A stretch of 64,000 nucleotides of DNA from Rhizophagus irregularis (GCF_026210795.1 NC_089435.1:372001-436000); one strand, 5' to 3'. Shown: positions 12,251 through 24,528, numbered from the stretch's first letter. Numbers and translations: made by a program. Notes: generated by a model not told the origin, from the sequence alone.

Positions 12251-12325
12251 AACGCAGATCAGTGCATCGGAAAAATTATGGCCCGAAAATATATTTTTTA
12301 TTGTAACTTCTACTTTTAGTTAAAG
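12251..12325 (+). promoter_or_regulatory. Conserved upstream block of Sel1-kinase A
   Basis: The block runs CGCAGATCAGTGCATCGG, a CCCGAAAA motif, then TAACTTCTACTTTTAGTT. It begins about 167 bp before the ATG of gene A. The same order of motifs occurs upstream of genes B and C at similar spacing. It could be core promoter or 5' leader; conservation among three paralogues is the only evidence. Confidence 0.55.
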
Positions 12326-12417
12326 TATTCCTTTTAAGTAACCTAATTCATGAAATATTGAAAAAATTTTCGTCTTAATAATTTTTTTAGTAAAATAAAT
12401 TTCTAAAATAAAAACAA

Positions 12418-15400
12418 ATGGAAACCAAATTTAGTAAATCTAATATCTCAGTTGCTGATATAGTAAACACCAAAAATTGTTTATATTGCAATAAACCCTT
12501 TACTGAAGAATTATGGTGTAAAGAATGTATTAATTCTTTAGAAAAATCAGCAGAAAATGGTAATAAAGTAGCAATATTTAATTTAGCTAAAAGGTATTAC
12601 AATGGGGAAGGAACAGAAAAGAATTTAGAAAAAGCCTTTTATTGGTATCAAAAAGCAGCAGAAAATGGTGATGAAGAGGTAATGCATAATTTAGCTTTTT
12701 GTTATTACAATGGAGAAGGAACAGAAAAGAATTTGGAAAAAGCCTTTTATTGGTATCAAAAAGCAGCAGAAAATGGTTTCATTTATTCAATGCATAATTT
12801 AGCCTTACGTTATTACAATGGAGAAGGAACAGAAAAGAATTTAGAAAAAGCCTTTTATTGGTATCAAAAAGCAGCAGAAAATGGTTTCACTAATTCAATG
12901 CATAATTTAGCCTTTTGTTATGAAAATAAAGAAGGAACAGAAAAGAATTTAGAAAAAGCCTTTTATTGGTATCAAAAAGCAGCAGAAAATGGTTTCACTA
13001 ATTCAATGCATAATTTAGCCTTACATTATTACAATGGAGAAGGAACAGAAAAGAATTTAAAAAAGGCCTTTTATTGGTATCAAAAAGCAGCAGAAAATGG
13101 TTTCACTATTTCAATGCATAATTTAGCCTTTTGTTATGAAAATGGAGAAGAAACAGAAAAGAATTTAGAAAAAGCCTTTTATTGGTATCAAAAAGCAGCA
13201 GAAAATGGTGATGAAGAGGTAATGCATAATTTAGCCAATTGTTATTACAATGGAGAAGGAACAGAAAAGAATTTAGAAAAAGCCTTTTATTGGTATCAAA
13301 AAGCAGCAGAAAATGGTTTCACTATTTCAATGCATAATTTAGCATTACGTTATGAAAATGAAGAAGGAACAGAAAAGAATTTAGAAAAAGCCTTTTATTG
13401 GTATCAAAAAGCAGCAGAAAATGGTTTTACTATTTCAATGCATAATTTAGCCCTACATTATTACAATGGAGAAAGAACAGAAGAGAATTTAGAAAAAGCC
13501 TTTATTTGGTATCAAAAAGCAGCAGAAAATGGTTTCACTAATTCAATGCATAATTTAGCCTTACGTTATTACAATGGAGAAGGAACAGAAAAGAATTTAG
13601 AAAAAGCCTTTTATTGGTATCAAAAAGCAGCAGAAAATGGTTTCACTAATTCAATGCATAATTTAGCCTTATGTTATTACAATGGAGAAGGAACAGAAAA
13701 GAATTTAGAAAAAGCCTTTTATTGGTATCAAAAATCAGCAGAAAATGGTTTCACTAATTCAATGCATAATTTAGCCAATTGTTATTACAATGGAGAAGGA
13801 ACAGAAAAGAATTTAGAAAAAGCCTTTTATTGGTATCAAAAAGCAGCAGAAAATGGTTTCACTATTTCAATGCATAATTTAGCATTACGTTATTACAATG
13901 GAGAAAGAACAGAAGAGAATTTAGAAAAAGCCTTTATTTGGTATCAAAAAGCAGCAGAAAATGGTTTCACTAATTCAATGCATAATTTAGCCTTACGTTA
14001 TTACAATGGAGAAGGAACAGAAAAGAATTTAGAAAAAGCCTTTTATTGGTATCAAAAAGCAGCAGAAAATGGTTTCACTAATTCAATGCATAATTTAGCC
14101 GTATGTTATTACAATGGAGAAGGAACAGAAAAGAATTTAGAAAAAGCCTTTTATTGGTATCAAAAATCAGCAGAAAATGGTTTCACTAATTCGATGCATA
14201 ATTTAGCCTTTTGTTATGAAAATGGAGAAGGAACAGAAAAGAATTTAGAAAAAGCCTTTTATTGGTATCAAAAAGCAGCAGAAAATGGTTTGACTAATTC
14301 AATGTATAATTTAGCCTTTTGTTATGAAAATGAAGAAGGAACAGAAAAGAATTTAGAAAAAGCCTTTTATTGGTATCAAAAATCAGCAGAAAATGGTTTG
14401 ACTAATTCAATGCATAATTTAGCCTTTTGTTATGAAAATAAAAAAGGAACAGAAAAGAATTTAGAAAAAGCCTTTTATTGGTATCAAAAAGCAGCAGAAA
14501 ATGGTTTTACTGATTCAATGCATAATTTAGCCTTTTGTTATGAAAATGAAGAAGGAACAGAAAAGAATTTAGAAAAAGCCTTTTATTGGTATCAAAAAGC
14601 AGCAGAAAATGGTTTCACTAATTCAATGCATAATTTAGCCTTACATTATTACAATGGAGAAGTAATAGAAAAGAATTTAGAAAAAGCCTTTATTTGGTAT
14701 CAAAAAGCAGCAAAAAATGGTTTTACTGATTCAATGCATAATTTAGCCTTACGTTATTACAATGGAGAAGGAACAGAAAAGAATTTAGAAAAAGCCTTTT
14801 ATTGGTATCAAAAAGCAGCAGAAAATGGTTTCACTAATTCAATGCATAATTTAGCCTTATGTTATAACAATGGAGAAGGAATAGAAAAGAATTTAGAAAA
14901 AGCCTTTTATTGGTATCAAAAAGCAGCAGAAAATGGTTTTACTAATTCAATGTATAATTTAGCCTTACATTATTACAATGGAGAAGGAACAGAAAAGAAT
15001 TTAGAAAAAGCCTTTTATTGGTATCAAAAAGCAGCAGAAAGTTGTTTCACTAATTCAATGTATAATTTAGCCATTTGTTATGAAAATGGAGAAGGAACAG
15101 AAAAGAATTTAGAAAAAGCCTTTTATTGGTATCAAAAAGCAGCAGAAAATGGTTTCACTAATTCAATGTATATTTTAGCCTTTTGTTATGAAAATGGAGA
15201 AGGAACAGAAAAGAATTTAGAAAAAGCCTTTTATTGGTATCAAAAAGCAGTAGAAAATGGTGTTAAAGAGGCAATGCATAATTTAGCCTTACGTTATTAC
15301 AATGGAGAAGGAACAGAAAAGAATTTAGAAAAAGCCTTTTATTGGTATCAAAAAGCAGCAGAAAATGGTGAAAAAAAAGCAATGAATAATTTAGCCATAT

Positions 15401-17374
15401 GTTATTACAATGGAGAAGGAATAGAAAAAAATTTAGAAAAAGCTTTTTATTGGTATCTTAAATCAGCAGAAAATGGTTTCACTGATTCTATGTATAATTT
15501 AGCCTTACGTTATTACAATGGAGGAGGAACAGAAAAGAATTTAGAAAAAGCCTTTTATTGGTATCAAAAAGCAGCAGAAAATGGTTTCACTAATTCAATG
15601 TATAATTTAGCCTTTTGTTATGAAAATGGAGAAGGAACAGAAAAGAATTTAGAAAAAGCCTTTTATTGGTATCAAAAAGCAGCAGAAAATGATGTTGAAG
15701 CAATACATAATTTAGCCAATTCTTATTATAATGGAGAAGGAACAGAAAAGAATTTAGAAAAAGCCTTTTATTGGTATCAAAAAGCAGCAGAAAATGGTTT
15801 CACTAATTCAATGCATAATTTAGCCTTTTGTTATGAAAATGGAGAAGGAACAGAAAAGAATTTAGAAAAAGCCTTTTATTGGTATCAAAAAGCAGCAGAA
15901 AATGGTTTCACTAATTCAATGTATAATTTAGCCTTTTGTTATGAAAATGGAGTAGGAACAGAAAAGAATTTAGAAAAAGCCTTTTATTGGCGTCAAAAAG
16001 CAACAGAAAGTAACAAAATAGATTTTAAAAATGAAGTTGAATTATGCAATATATGCAAACAGCTATATACTAATTACCAGTGGTGTCAACAATGTAATGT
16101 CAAACAATTTCAACAAGATTTTTCAAAGTGGACCAGTAAAAATGAATTTATTGATAAATTTATTCAAGAAGCACAACTAAATGCCAAAAATAGTTATGAA
16201 ATTTTAGAATGGATACCTTATAATAAATTGTCAAATATCAATTATTATGATAAAGGAGGATTTAGTGAAATTCATAAAGCTATCTGGTTAGATGGTCCTA
16301 TTTTTAGTTGGAATTTTGACAAACAACAATGGAATAGACAATTAGGTTATGAGGTTATTCTTAAAACACTTAATAATTCATCAAGTTTAAATAGTAAATT
16401 TCTGGATGAGGTATATATATTATTTATATTTATTAGCAATTTTTTTTTCTTTTACAAAAATTAATTTTGTTTTATTATTTATACAGTGGAAATATCATTA
16501 TAATTGTCAGAAAAAATCATTTTCAAAATTTATTCAATTTTTTGGATGTACCCAAGATCCAAATAATTTAAATTATATAATAGTAATGAGTTATGCAAAA
16601 AAAGGAAGTTTAAGAAAATGTTTGTCTGATATAATTAAATTTAAATGGCAAGAAAAGTTACAATTATTGAAAAAAATTGTATTAGGGCTCAAAGTAATTC
16701 ATGAATCAAATTTAACTCATGGTGATTTTCATGATGGTAATATTTTAATATCAGATAATTACAATGAGTTATTTATTATTGATTTAGGATTATGTAAACC
16801 TATAAATGATTTACAAGATTCTGACAATAAAATTAAAGAAATTTATGGAGTTTTACCTTATATGGCACCTGAAACATTAAGACAAAAACCCTATACACCA
16901 GCAAGTGATATTTATAGTTTTTCAATGATAATGTGGGAATTTACATCAGGTATTCCTCCATTTAATCGTGTAGCACATGATCATCACCTTATTTTGAGTG
17001 TCTGTGAAGGGAAACGCCCTGAAATTGTTGAAAATACTCCAAAATGTTATATAGATTTAATGAAAAAATGTTGGGATTCAGATCCTTCCAATAGACCGAC
17101 CATAACAATGCTCGAAGATATTATATCTGAGTGGATTAGATGTATTAATGAATATTATAGAATAAACAGGGATGGAAATTATAAATTTGTAGTATCTAAT
17201 ATAGATAATAAATTAAAAGATGATATGTTTGAATTTATAAAAGCAAACAAAACTTTAGTACAAGAACAAGCAAATGCTTCTATTATACAATCACATACAC
17301 AAGCATATTATACAAGTCGTAAATTTACTGAAATCTTAAATACTGGTTGTCTTGAATGTGAAGTTAATATTTAA
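12418..17374 (+). CDS. Sel1-kinase A: 32 Sel1 repeats fused to a kinase
   Basis: Two exons, 12418-16410 and 16487-17374, joined over a 76-bp GT-AG phase-0 intron, encode 1626 aa. Order: a four-Cys ribbon (Cys21, 24, 34, 37); 32 Sel1 repeats of 36 aa (one of 35) from about residue 44 to 1198; a second four-Cys ribbon (about Cys1210, 1213, 1223, 1226); a linker with KWTSKNEFID and EWIPY; then a TKL-type kinase. The kinase has a reduced glycine loop (DKGGFSE), VILK lysine at about 1316, HGDFHDGN (D1411, N1416) in place of HRD, DLG in place of DFG, and an intact APE. Catalytic Asp, Asn and both metal-site residues remain, so activity is plausible. The Sel1 solenoid probably binds partners; I infer a signalling role. 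The intron sits between the start of helix C and the rest of the N-lobe. Confidence 0.9.
12550..16010 (+). repeat. 108-bp tandem coding repeat, 32 units
   Basis: The Sel1 repeats of gene A are nearly identical 108-bp units. Most unit differences fall at the same few positions (the two residues before Y, YN versus EN, and the last six). Units 9-11 and 13-15 show the same succession (GERTEE unit with FIWY, standard unit, KSAENG unit), which indicates duplication of a four-unit block of about 432 bp. Confidence 0.9.
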
Positions 17375-20050
17375 TAATTCTGTTGTTTATTCTTTATTTG
17401 TTAGGCTATTTGTCAGTTGTTATATTGCAATTTTTACTAAAATAAATATTTTAAATGCAGATATAATAATTATCAAAAAAATCTTTATTATAATTTTTAT
17501 TTTTTAATTGAAATTTGTTATGCTTAATATTCATATCCACACTTTAAGATTAAGAACTTACCAGTATTATTTATTGCTTTAAAAAAATATTATAATTATA
17601 TTTCATAGAATATGGATTCTTAAAATATAATTATAAAATTCATTTATTGAAGTTGTATCATCGATGCCATCTTTTAAAACAGCTTGGATTATTACTTATT
17701 TCTATTTCCTTTTTAATTAAGATTGATAAACTATATTTATTGTGAATGAATAGGTTAATATATAGTTACTTGGTGAAACTATGCAGTATTTAGTTAATCC
17801 CTATAAAAACGAAATGTCTGATATTTGTATTTTTTTTATCTAACTTTGTCTAAATTTTGTGTAAAAATTCATTATATTGTGCTTAAATAACTATCTAGCT
17901 GTAATCGTATTGTATAATTTCCTTTTGTTTCTTGTCAATTTAAATCATCCTTGTTGTTCATTTGTTTTATCATGAGAAATTTGAAGTCAAAGAATGATGA
18001 GATCTATTAAACAATTCGTATATAATTACATATATTTTTCAATAATAATGATTTTATGTGACGAAAGCCTGAAAGGCCTTAATAAAAATATATCATTTGT
18101 GTAATATTTGCATTGCCATCACTATTTTGTGTTCTGGCTATAGATTAATGTTGCACTTTGATGTCGAGATGACACTGTTGGTTCTAGAAATATTAATTAT
18201 TGAAACTGAATTTTAATGTCATGAAACTGTGAGCAATAATTTAATGCCCTGTAAAAAATCTGATCCTTGTTTTATCTTTCCATGTTTTTTCCGTGAATGT
18301 ATCATTTTCATGGAATTTATAGCCTTAAATCATGGAAATTTTCATCTCGCTAACACGGATATCCGTGAATGTATCATTTTCACGGAATTTTTACGGAAGA
18401 CACGGAGAAATAATGGAAATATTCGGATAAAAATTTTTTATAGGGATGGTGCTACTTAATATTGTTATTTTGATCTGTCATACATTGTTTCCAATGTAAT
18501 TTTGTATTTTTTATTTTTCAATACGTATAAACATACAGCATACTGTACACAGGATAAAAAAAGTTAAACCAGATGTACCGAAAATTTTTGCGAAAAAATT
18601 GCTACAGTTGCCTGCAGTATGAAGAGGTTTGGCTATATTCCTATATTCATGGCGTGTTGGCGTCACAAAAAAATTAGAATGGATTTTATTAAGATTTTTT
18701 ATTTTCTACACTTAGAAAAAATTCACAAGGGTTAAAACCCTAAATGTCGTAAAAGAAGGAGGTTGAATCCACCGCCATCTATCTATTATCTTACAAGAAA
18801 AAATTCATAAGAAACGTTCCATATGCATAAATTATAAGAATCATCGTTGTTGCTATAACAAGGCCGATAAAAAAATTCTTAAGAATCATGATTTAACAAT
18901 TTTCTTCCCTTTAATAAAGACGATTTATTTAGTTAGAAATTATATTTTAGGGATTATGGGGTTTAAATCACATGAATATTATGAAAAGTATACTTAACGT
19001 TAAATACAGTAAGAGTAAATTATTCGTAATCTTCGTACGTTAATATTTAAATGATGATTGATGAACATGTTACAAATAAAAATGTTAAAACTGAATTATT
19101 CAAACGAATGATATAATAAAGCTTGAAACTTTGAAGATAAATCTTTAAAGTGCCCAAGAAAAGTTTCTTGATTTGAAATAGACGTTCAAATAAGAGAAAA
19201 AGAAAAGGTAAAGAGATTTAAAATGAATTAAAAGAAGTTTTTACAAAGCGCACAAATCAAAATATTTTTTAAAAATAAAAAAGTATATTGGAATTTGAAT
19301 ACATGATAATAGTAATATGGTTTCATAGTCATAATAATTATTAACTGATAATACCACGAAGTTCTGCGTAGTGCTAATAATATTACGTCATTATGATAGG
19401 TACTAGTCGGTGGTGCAGCACGTGACGTTTTTTAATGTTTACAGTATAGTAACCGATCTGGTGTAACCGCTTCAATATTTTGTATTTTATAATAGTTAAC
19501 GAAGGGTGGGTCTGCCGGTTGGATTTTGTACATTTAGTTTTAGATCAATAGTACATATGACTTTTTTGTAAAATTTCAATGTATCTTCATATCTCACAAA
19601 TGTATCTACCTTTCTAAAGTAAAAATAAAAAATAAATAAAAATGAATCTAATACTAGTAAGTCAAATTGTTTAAAATTAAAGAGAAATTTGGTTTATCAC
19701 TGCATAATAAGTTGCTCGACATGCAACTAAACAGGTATATTCTTAAACCTGAATGTTACAACAACTGTCAGCTTTGATTATCTTCCAACGCGTATTGATC
19801 TCTAACTACAGAAAATTAGAAAATCAGTACAGGTAATTCAAATTAAACTCAAGGCTTTTTCAGGTAAAACATAGTCAAGGTTATTATTTCATTTATAAAA
19901 TTTGCTAATTATTTAAACTTGAAAGATTATTAAAGCAAAACTTTTTAAGAATTCCTTTTTATTTAAATTAAAAGATGATATTGAAAAATGTAAAAATTTA
20001 ATATTTATGGCATGAATAATTGATATGCAAAATTTCTAATAAAAATTATT
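17375..20050. other. Intergenic downstream of Sel1-kinase A
   Basis: AT-rich non-coding DNA holding one dispersed repeat copy (18248-18450). A 76-codon open frame inside that repeat has no protein-like features. I see no other gene. Confidence 0.5.
18248..18450 (+). repeat. Dispersed repeat with CCGTGAATGTATCA motif
   Basis: About 200 bp closely matches 59530-59727 in the same orientation. Each copy holds the direct repeat CCGTGAATGTATCA twice, each followed by a CA(C/T)GGAATTT segment, and a short palindrome CACGGATATCCGTG. It may be an untyped non-autonomous element; I found no clear inverted ends. Confidence 0.65.
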
Positions 20051-20971
20051 TTATAATTTTGTTTGAGTTTCCTGAACTTCTTGTTTATTCTGAACGTCCT
20101 GTGGTATTTCTTCTTGACTATTTTGAGTATCTTGAGTATCTTGAGGTATATCGGATATCAATTTCATCTTTGCAGCATAAATGCAGAACTGAAAAGTAAA
20201 AACATTCGAAATTAGGATTTTATATTAAAAAAATTTTTTATGAAAAACTCTTATTATACAAAAATAATGATTTTATGTTACCTCATCAAAGAGAATGTAA
20301 CCTCCAAGGTTCGTATCAATTTCATTAAACTTGGATTTAAGTTCTTTATTTGATACCACATTTATTCCAATTAATTTATGACCTTTTTTGAATTCTCCAA
20401 AATCGATACGCCTGTCATTATCTATATCAAGTTTCTTAAATATTTTGAATAGCTCATTGTAGTAATGAAGAAGATCGATGAGACGACCAAATTCTTTGAA
20501 ATCAATGAAACCATCCTAAAGAAATTTTTATAAGTATTAGGATTCAATAAGTAAAATAAGAATAATAAAAGCTAATTTGAAGACAAACTTTGGAAGTATC
20601 GGCAGCTTTATAAGCTCGCATGATGGCAGGCTTATCTTTTGCGAGGTGAGGATAGAGTTCAATAACGGCTTTATCAATTTCAGCGAGAGACAAGATACCG
20701 TTACCATTATAGTCAAAAACGTCAAAAATCTATCATAATGGTTAATTATGAAGTTAATAATTTGAAATAACAAAATATTTATTCAAAAAGTTAAAAAATA
20801 TACCTTCTTAATTTGAGCTTTGTCTAGATTATTGGTAGTAATAACTGCCTTCTTTTGAGTAGTTTTGCTAGCTGCCTTCTTGTCCAATTTACTAGCAGTT
20901 TTGCTGACTACCTTCCTATCCAATTTTCCGGTAGTTCTGATAGATGCCTTCTTGTTTAATTTTTCGGCCAT
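20051..20971 (-). CDS. Four-EF-hand calcium-binding protein, 226 aa
   Basis: Four exons (20804-20971, 20589-20729, 20282-20515, 20051-20188), all phase 0 with GT-AG introns, encode 226 aa. A lysine-rich N-terminus (about 15-41, repeats of K-L-D-x-K and S-K-T) precedes two EF-hand pairs: loops at 62-73 (DYNGNGILSLAE), 100-111 (DTSKDGFIDFKE), 133-144 (DIDNDRRIDFGE) and 170-181 (DTNLGGYILFDE). Loops 1 and 2 look canonical; loop 3 has Arg at the usual Gly position and loop 4 has Gly at position 5, so these may bind weakly. The tail is rich in Gln, Asp and Glu, with DTQDTQ. It probably acts as a calcium sensor or buffer; the partner is unknown. The start is the first ATG in the first exon frame. 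Confidence 0.8.
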
Positions 20972-22200
20972 TGGTGTTATGTACTTTAGAATTTGTCTTG
21001 AAGTAAATTTTATGATGATACTTGGAAGGTATTTCCAGCCATTTTTATATAAAAAATGGGCAATATTCTTACATGCCAAAAATAGTACAAATTATTAATT
21101 AAGATATAAAATATCAGGGTTTCACTAAAAATAACTTAAAACTTCTTTCAAAAAACTTAAAAATATTAAATAAATTAATTTTGTCGGTAGTGTTACATTA
21201 TTAAATTAACTCTCTTTGTTAGATTATAAATATCAATGGATTAGAATTTAAAAATTCAAAAGACAACGTTCAGTAGTAACTAAATCACTAGCCAAAATAA
21301 GCAAACACGATATAATGAAATACAAATTATAGAATGTTCTATTTTTTTACTTATAAAGAAGCCAAACAAAGAATGTTTTTATGAATAATTAATTTATTTT
21401 ATTTATTTTTTTTGTTTTACGTTCTTAACTTTATTTAAATAAGTAGATAAATTATTCATGTATCACTAACATGATGAGAATGAGAAATTGTAACTATATA
21501 ATTTTAATAACAAAGAAATTCTTTGTCGATTAAATATAATAATGGACAAATAAATTTGATGTAAGACGAAATCAATTATGATGTAAACTGACGATGACAA
21601 TAATGGGACACAAAATCGGAAATAACCTTCCGAGTTACGTTACAGAAAATAATCATGTACAGTATTTGTTTTAAACAAATATTTAGATCATTAATATATC
21701 TTATATTTGTAAAATGTATCTTAATGAAGGAGTAACTTAATAATTTCATATAATAATTTAACTATATTAAATAACCTACATTTATTTTCACTTTTGTACA
21801 ATTTAGTTTGAACGACAACGCTAAATTTAATATAATATAAATCGACTGTAACACAATATTGTATTCAAAATCATTGCTGCAAGTAAAAAAATTTCTATCA
21901 AGAACGATACAAAGTTTTAAAACTAGCCAAAATAGTAAACCGGATACTAAGAAACATTTTCTTGTTTTGAAAATGGTAGTACGTAACTCGAACATAAAAC
22001 TATTCGTAACGCCAAGATAAATTGGTACTAACCTAATAAGGATATTAATACAACCCATTTATGGTTAATCTGTACTAATATGTTGATCACTTATTATTTA
22101 AATCGTATATAATAGTCCACATTATATAAACTAAGTTCCATGTGATATCGTTTACTTATGTTTAAAATAAATAACGAAAATCGACAATTGTAAATGAGAT
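20972..22200. other. Intergenic, nothing recognised
   Basis: AT-rich DNA. A 98-codon minus-strand frame near 21762-22058 has low-complexity hydrophobic sequence and no family features, and I do not call it a gene. Confidence 0.45.
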
Positions 22201-23443
22201 TTATCTTGTAATTTGAAATACTTCATATTCTTCCACAGAAAATAAATCAGAAAATAAATCAGTAGTTTCACTGATTTGTTTTTCGTAAGCAAAATTACCA
22301 CATACATTTACCAAAATCTCCATCTAAAACCAAGTCACTGATACCAAATAATGGTCCACGATCAAAGGAGTTAAGTATAGCGACTTTTTCATTTTTTATA
22401 CGACTTAAAATATAACTTTTAATATCATTATATCTCTTAAACGAGAATATAAAACTGTCCTTAGTAGTGCCATAAGAATCATCAGACTTCCATTCAATTG
22501 GATTATATCCACCAAAAATTTCCTTACTGACTTTCACCTTAATAATTGTTACAGTACGAGATTGATTATCACAAATTTCATGAAATTTTTTATATGTAAA
22601 TCCATCACGAGATCCACAAAGTAACAATTTGAATTTGTATGTATTTTTTATCTCATCTGTAATTTCAGTTCTATCGATCCATTTTGAGATTAATTCAGCA
22701 TGTCGAATTGTAATAATTTTGGAATCAATGGAATCAATATTAATTTCTTCAGTAGTAATATGAGGTTTTGATGTTTTACTTGATTGGATACTGGGTTTCA
22801 AGAAATATTTTAATAAATCTTCATATAATTCCTTTAATATAATTTTTTTATAAGGCAATACTTTATCTGCAAATTCTTCAGAAGTTAAATTATAGAATCT
22901 AATATGTGGAACGCAATGTTATAAACTATTTTTCAAAGCATTAAAATCTTCTTTTGAAAAATTAGTAGGATCGGAAGGTTTTGGATTTTGAGCAAGTTTC
23001 CATCTAAGCACATTTTTCCATACTTGAATTTCATTCATTTGAAGATTATCACTTTGAATAAGTGAAACCAAAAGTTTTTCTGAAATTGAGGAAAAATTTA
23101 GAGATTTATATATCTTGTTTGGCTCTTTGGTTATTAAATTATTACAAAATTCTTAAAGTTCCAAGAAAGAATCATTCTCAAAACTTGTCTTATATATCAA
23201 ATCAAAATTAAATTCCATCCAATTTGCCTTAGTTTCAATCAAAAAGGATTGTAAATAAGTGGTTAATTCTTGGAGACCAAGTTCACTACCAGAAACTAAG
23301 ATATCCAAAGTATCATGCAGATATGCTTGATAGTTTTGTGTTACATGAAAAATAATGACATCATTGCAGATCTTGATAATTTACTCTTTTCCGTTAATAT
23401 AAAAAATTTTAAATATTTTTTTTGCTAAAGTTTTATTATCCAT
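22201..23443 (-). pseudogene. BACK-TLDc pseudogene (BTB part lost)
   Basis: Read on the minus strand this is a relative of the BTB-BACK-TLDc gene at 28996-30453. From 23443 a few residues remain where the BTB domain should be, with a stop among them, then the BACK region (ELGLQELTTYLQSFLIE, NLQMNEIQVWKNVLRWKLA) and a TLDc domain (ISKWID, IFGGYNP, TTKDSFIFSF). Two in-frame TAA codons sit where the family has a Gln: after SFLEL, near 23154, and after KNSL, near 22921. A frameshift near 22302 puts the family ending VEEYEVFQI into another frame. The longest intact piece, 22295-22858, spans most of the TLDc domain. I infer a dead gene copy. Confidence 0.8.
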
Positions 23444-24099
23444 GACAAATAATGATTTAATTTACCCTATTTTGCAAGTTGCATCTATTTATAATATAAA
23501 GAAAAGGTTGTAATAATTTTTTGTTTGTATCTTTTGTACTTAACGGCGGTATAAAAATGTTATTACGCGTATTATCACTTTCTAACGTCTAATCATACAA
23601 ACTTAAAATGAAATGTGAAGAAAAATAAGAAATATAAACTCAATTAAGATATTTCTTAATCAAAAAAATCGTACGAATACCCTACGTACTATTTACTCTT
23701 TTCGTTCTACGAGCAAGTAACAACAACCTTAATTTAGTTGTATTATAACTGCTTGTGATAAAGGAACGAAATTTATCATTAGCAAGAAATATAAGAGGAT
23801 TTTTGTTGAAACATTAAAAGTAATAAAACACTAATAAAACGCAGTTTACTAAGAAAATAATGTGGAAAATACACTACTTAAACGTACTGTACATAATAAT
23901 AAGAGACAAAATTTTATGAGCTATAAGCCAAGAATTAATGGTATTATGAAGTTCAATATGATTGTTGTGATTTTTTGGACATAATTAATTCAGAACTTTC
24001 TTCAGATGGCAATATATCAAAATCTGGAGATAATGTACCCAATCTTTTGATTGTAAATAGGCTTATTCATGATTATTGTTGGTTTATTTGTCTGATATA

Positions 24100-24528
24100 C
24101 AGTCAACTCTGGATATAACGAACCCTCCGTTCCAGGAGGTTTAGTTCGGTATATAGTGAATTCGTTATATAATATACCGAACTAGTTTTCTTTATAGGCA
24201 ATTTAGGCCAAATTTGTAATGCTGGCCAAAATTATAATTTCTTTTTAACATAAATTTTCGAAAAAATTACTAGTAATTCTGGCCAGCACTATAAAATTGG
24301 CCTGGACTACTATATAGTCACATGACCGTTCGTTATAGAAAGTATAAAGTTATTATATAGCTGATATATAGGGGCTGGTTAAGTTTGGTTCGGATGCGTT
24401 ATATAGTGTTTTATTATAAAAGTTCGTTATATCCAGTGAAATTATTTATAAAAAATCGGTTCTGGAAATTATGATTCGGTATAACGAGGTTTCGGTACAA
24501 ACAGGTTCGTTATAACCAGAGTCGACTG
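24100..24528. mobile_element. MITE, Tc1/mariner-pogo type (429 bp)
   Basis: The terminal inverted repeats of about 27 bp begin CAGTCAACTCTGG on the left and CAGTCGACTCTGG on the complement of the right, with one or two mismatches further in (ATAACGAACC shared). TA flanks both ends (24098-24099, 24529-24530). Its outer bases agree with the element at 3183-3379. It has no coding capacity. Confidence 0.8.

Noticed and set aside
12550-16010. CRISPR-like or satellite repeat
   Set aside because: The 108-bp periodicity is in frame throughout and encodes canonical Sel1 repeats.
20783-21079. 98-codon frame starting at 21079 (minus)
   Set aside because: It runs through the promoter into EF-hand exon 1 and the next intron; splice sites at 20803 and the ATG at 20971 explain the real gene better.
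21762-22058. 98-codon hydrophobic frame
   Set aside because: No homology, no coding-like composition and no upstream support; probably chance in AT-rich DNA.
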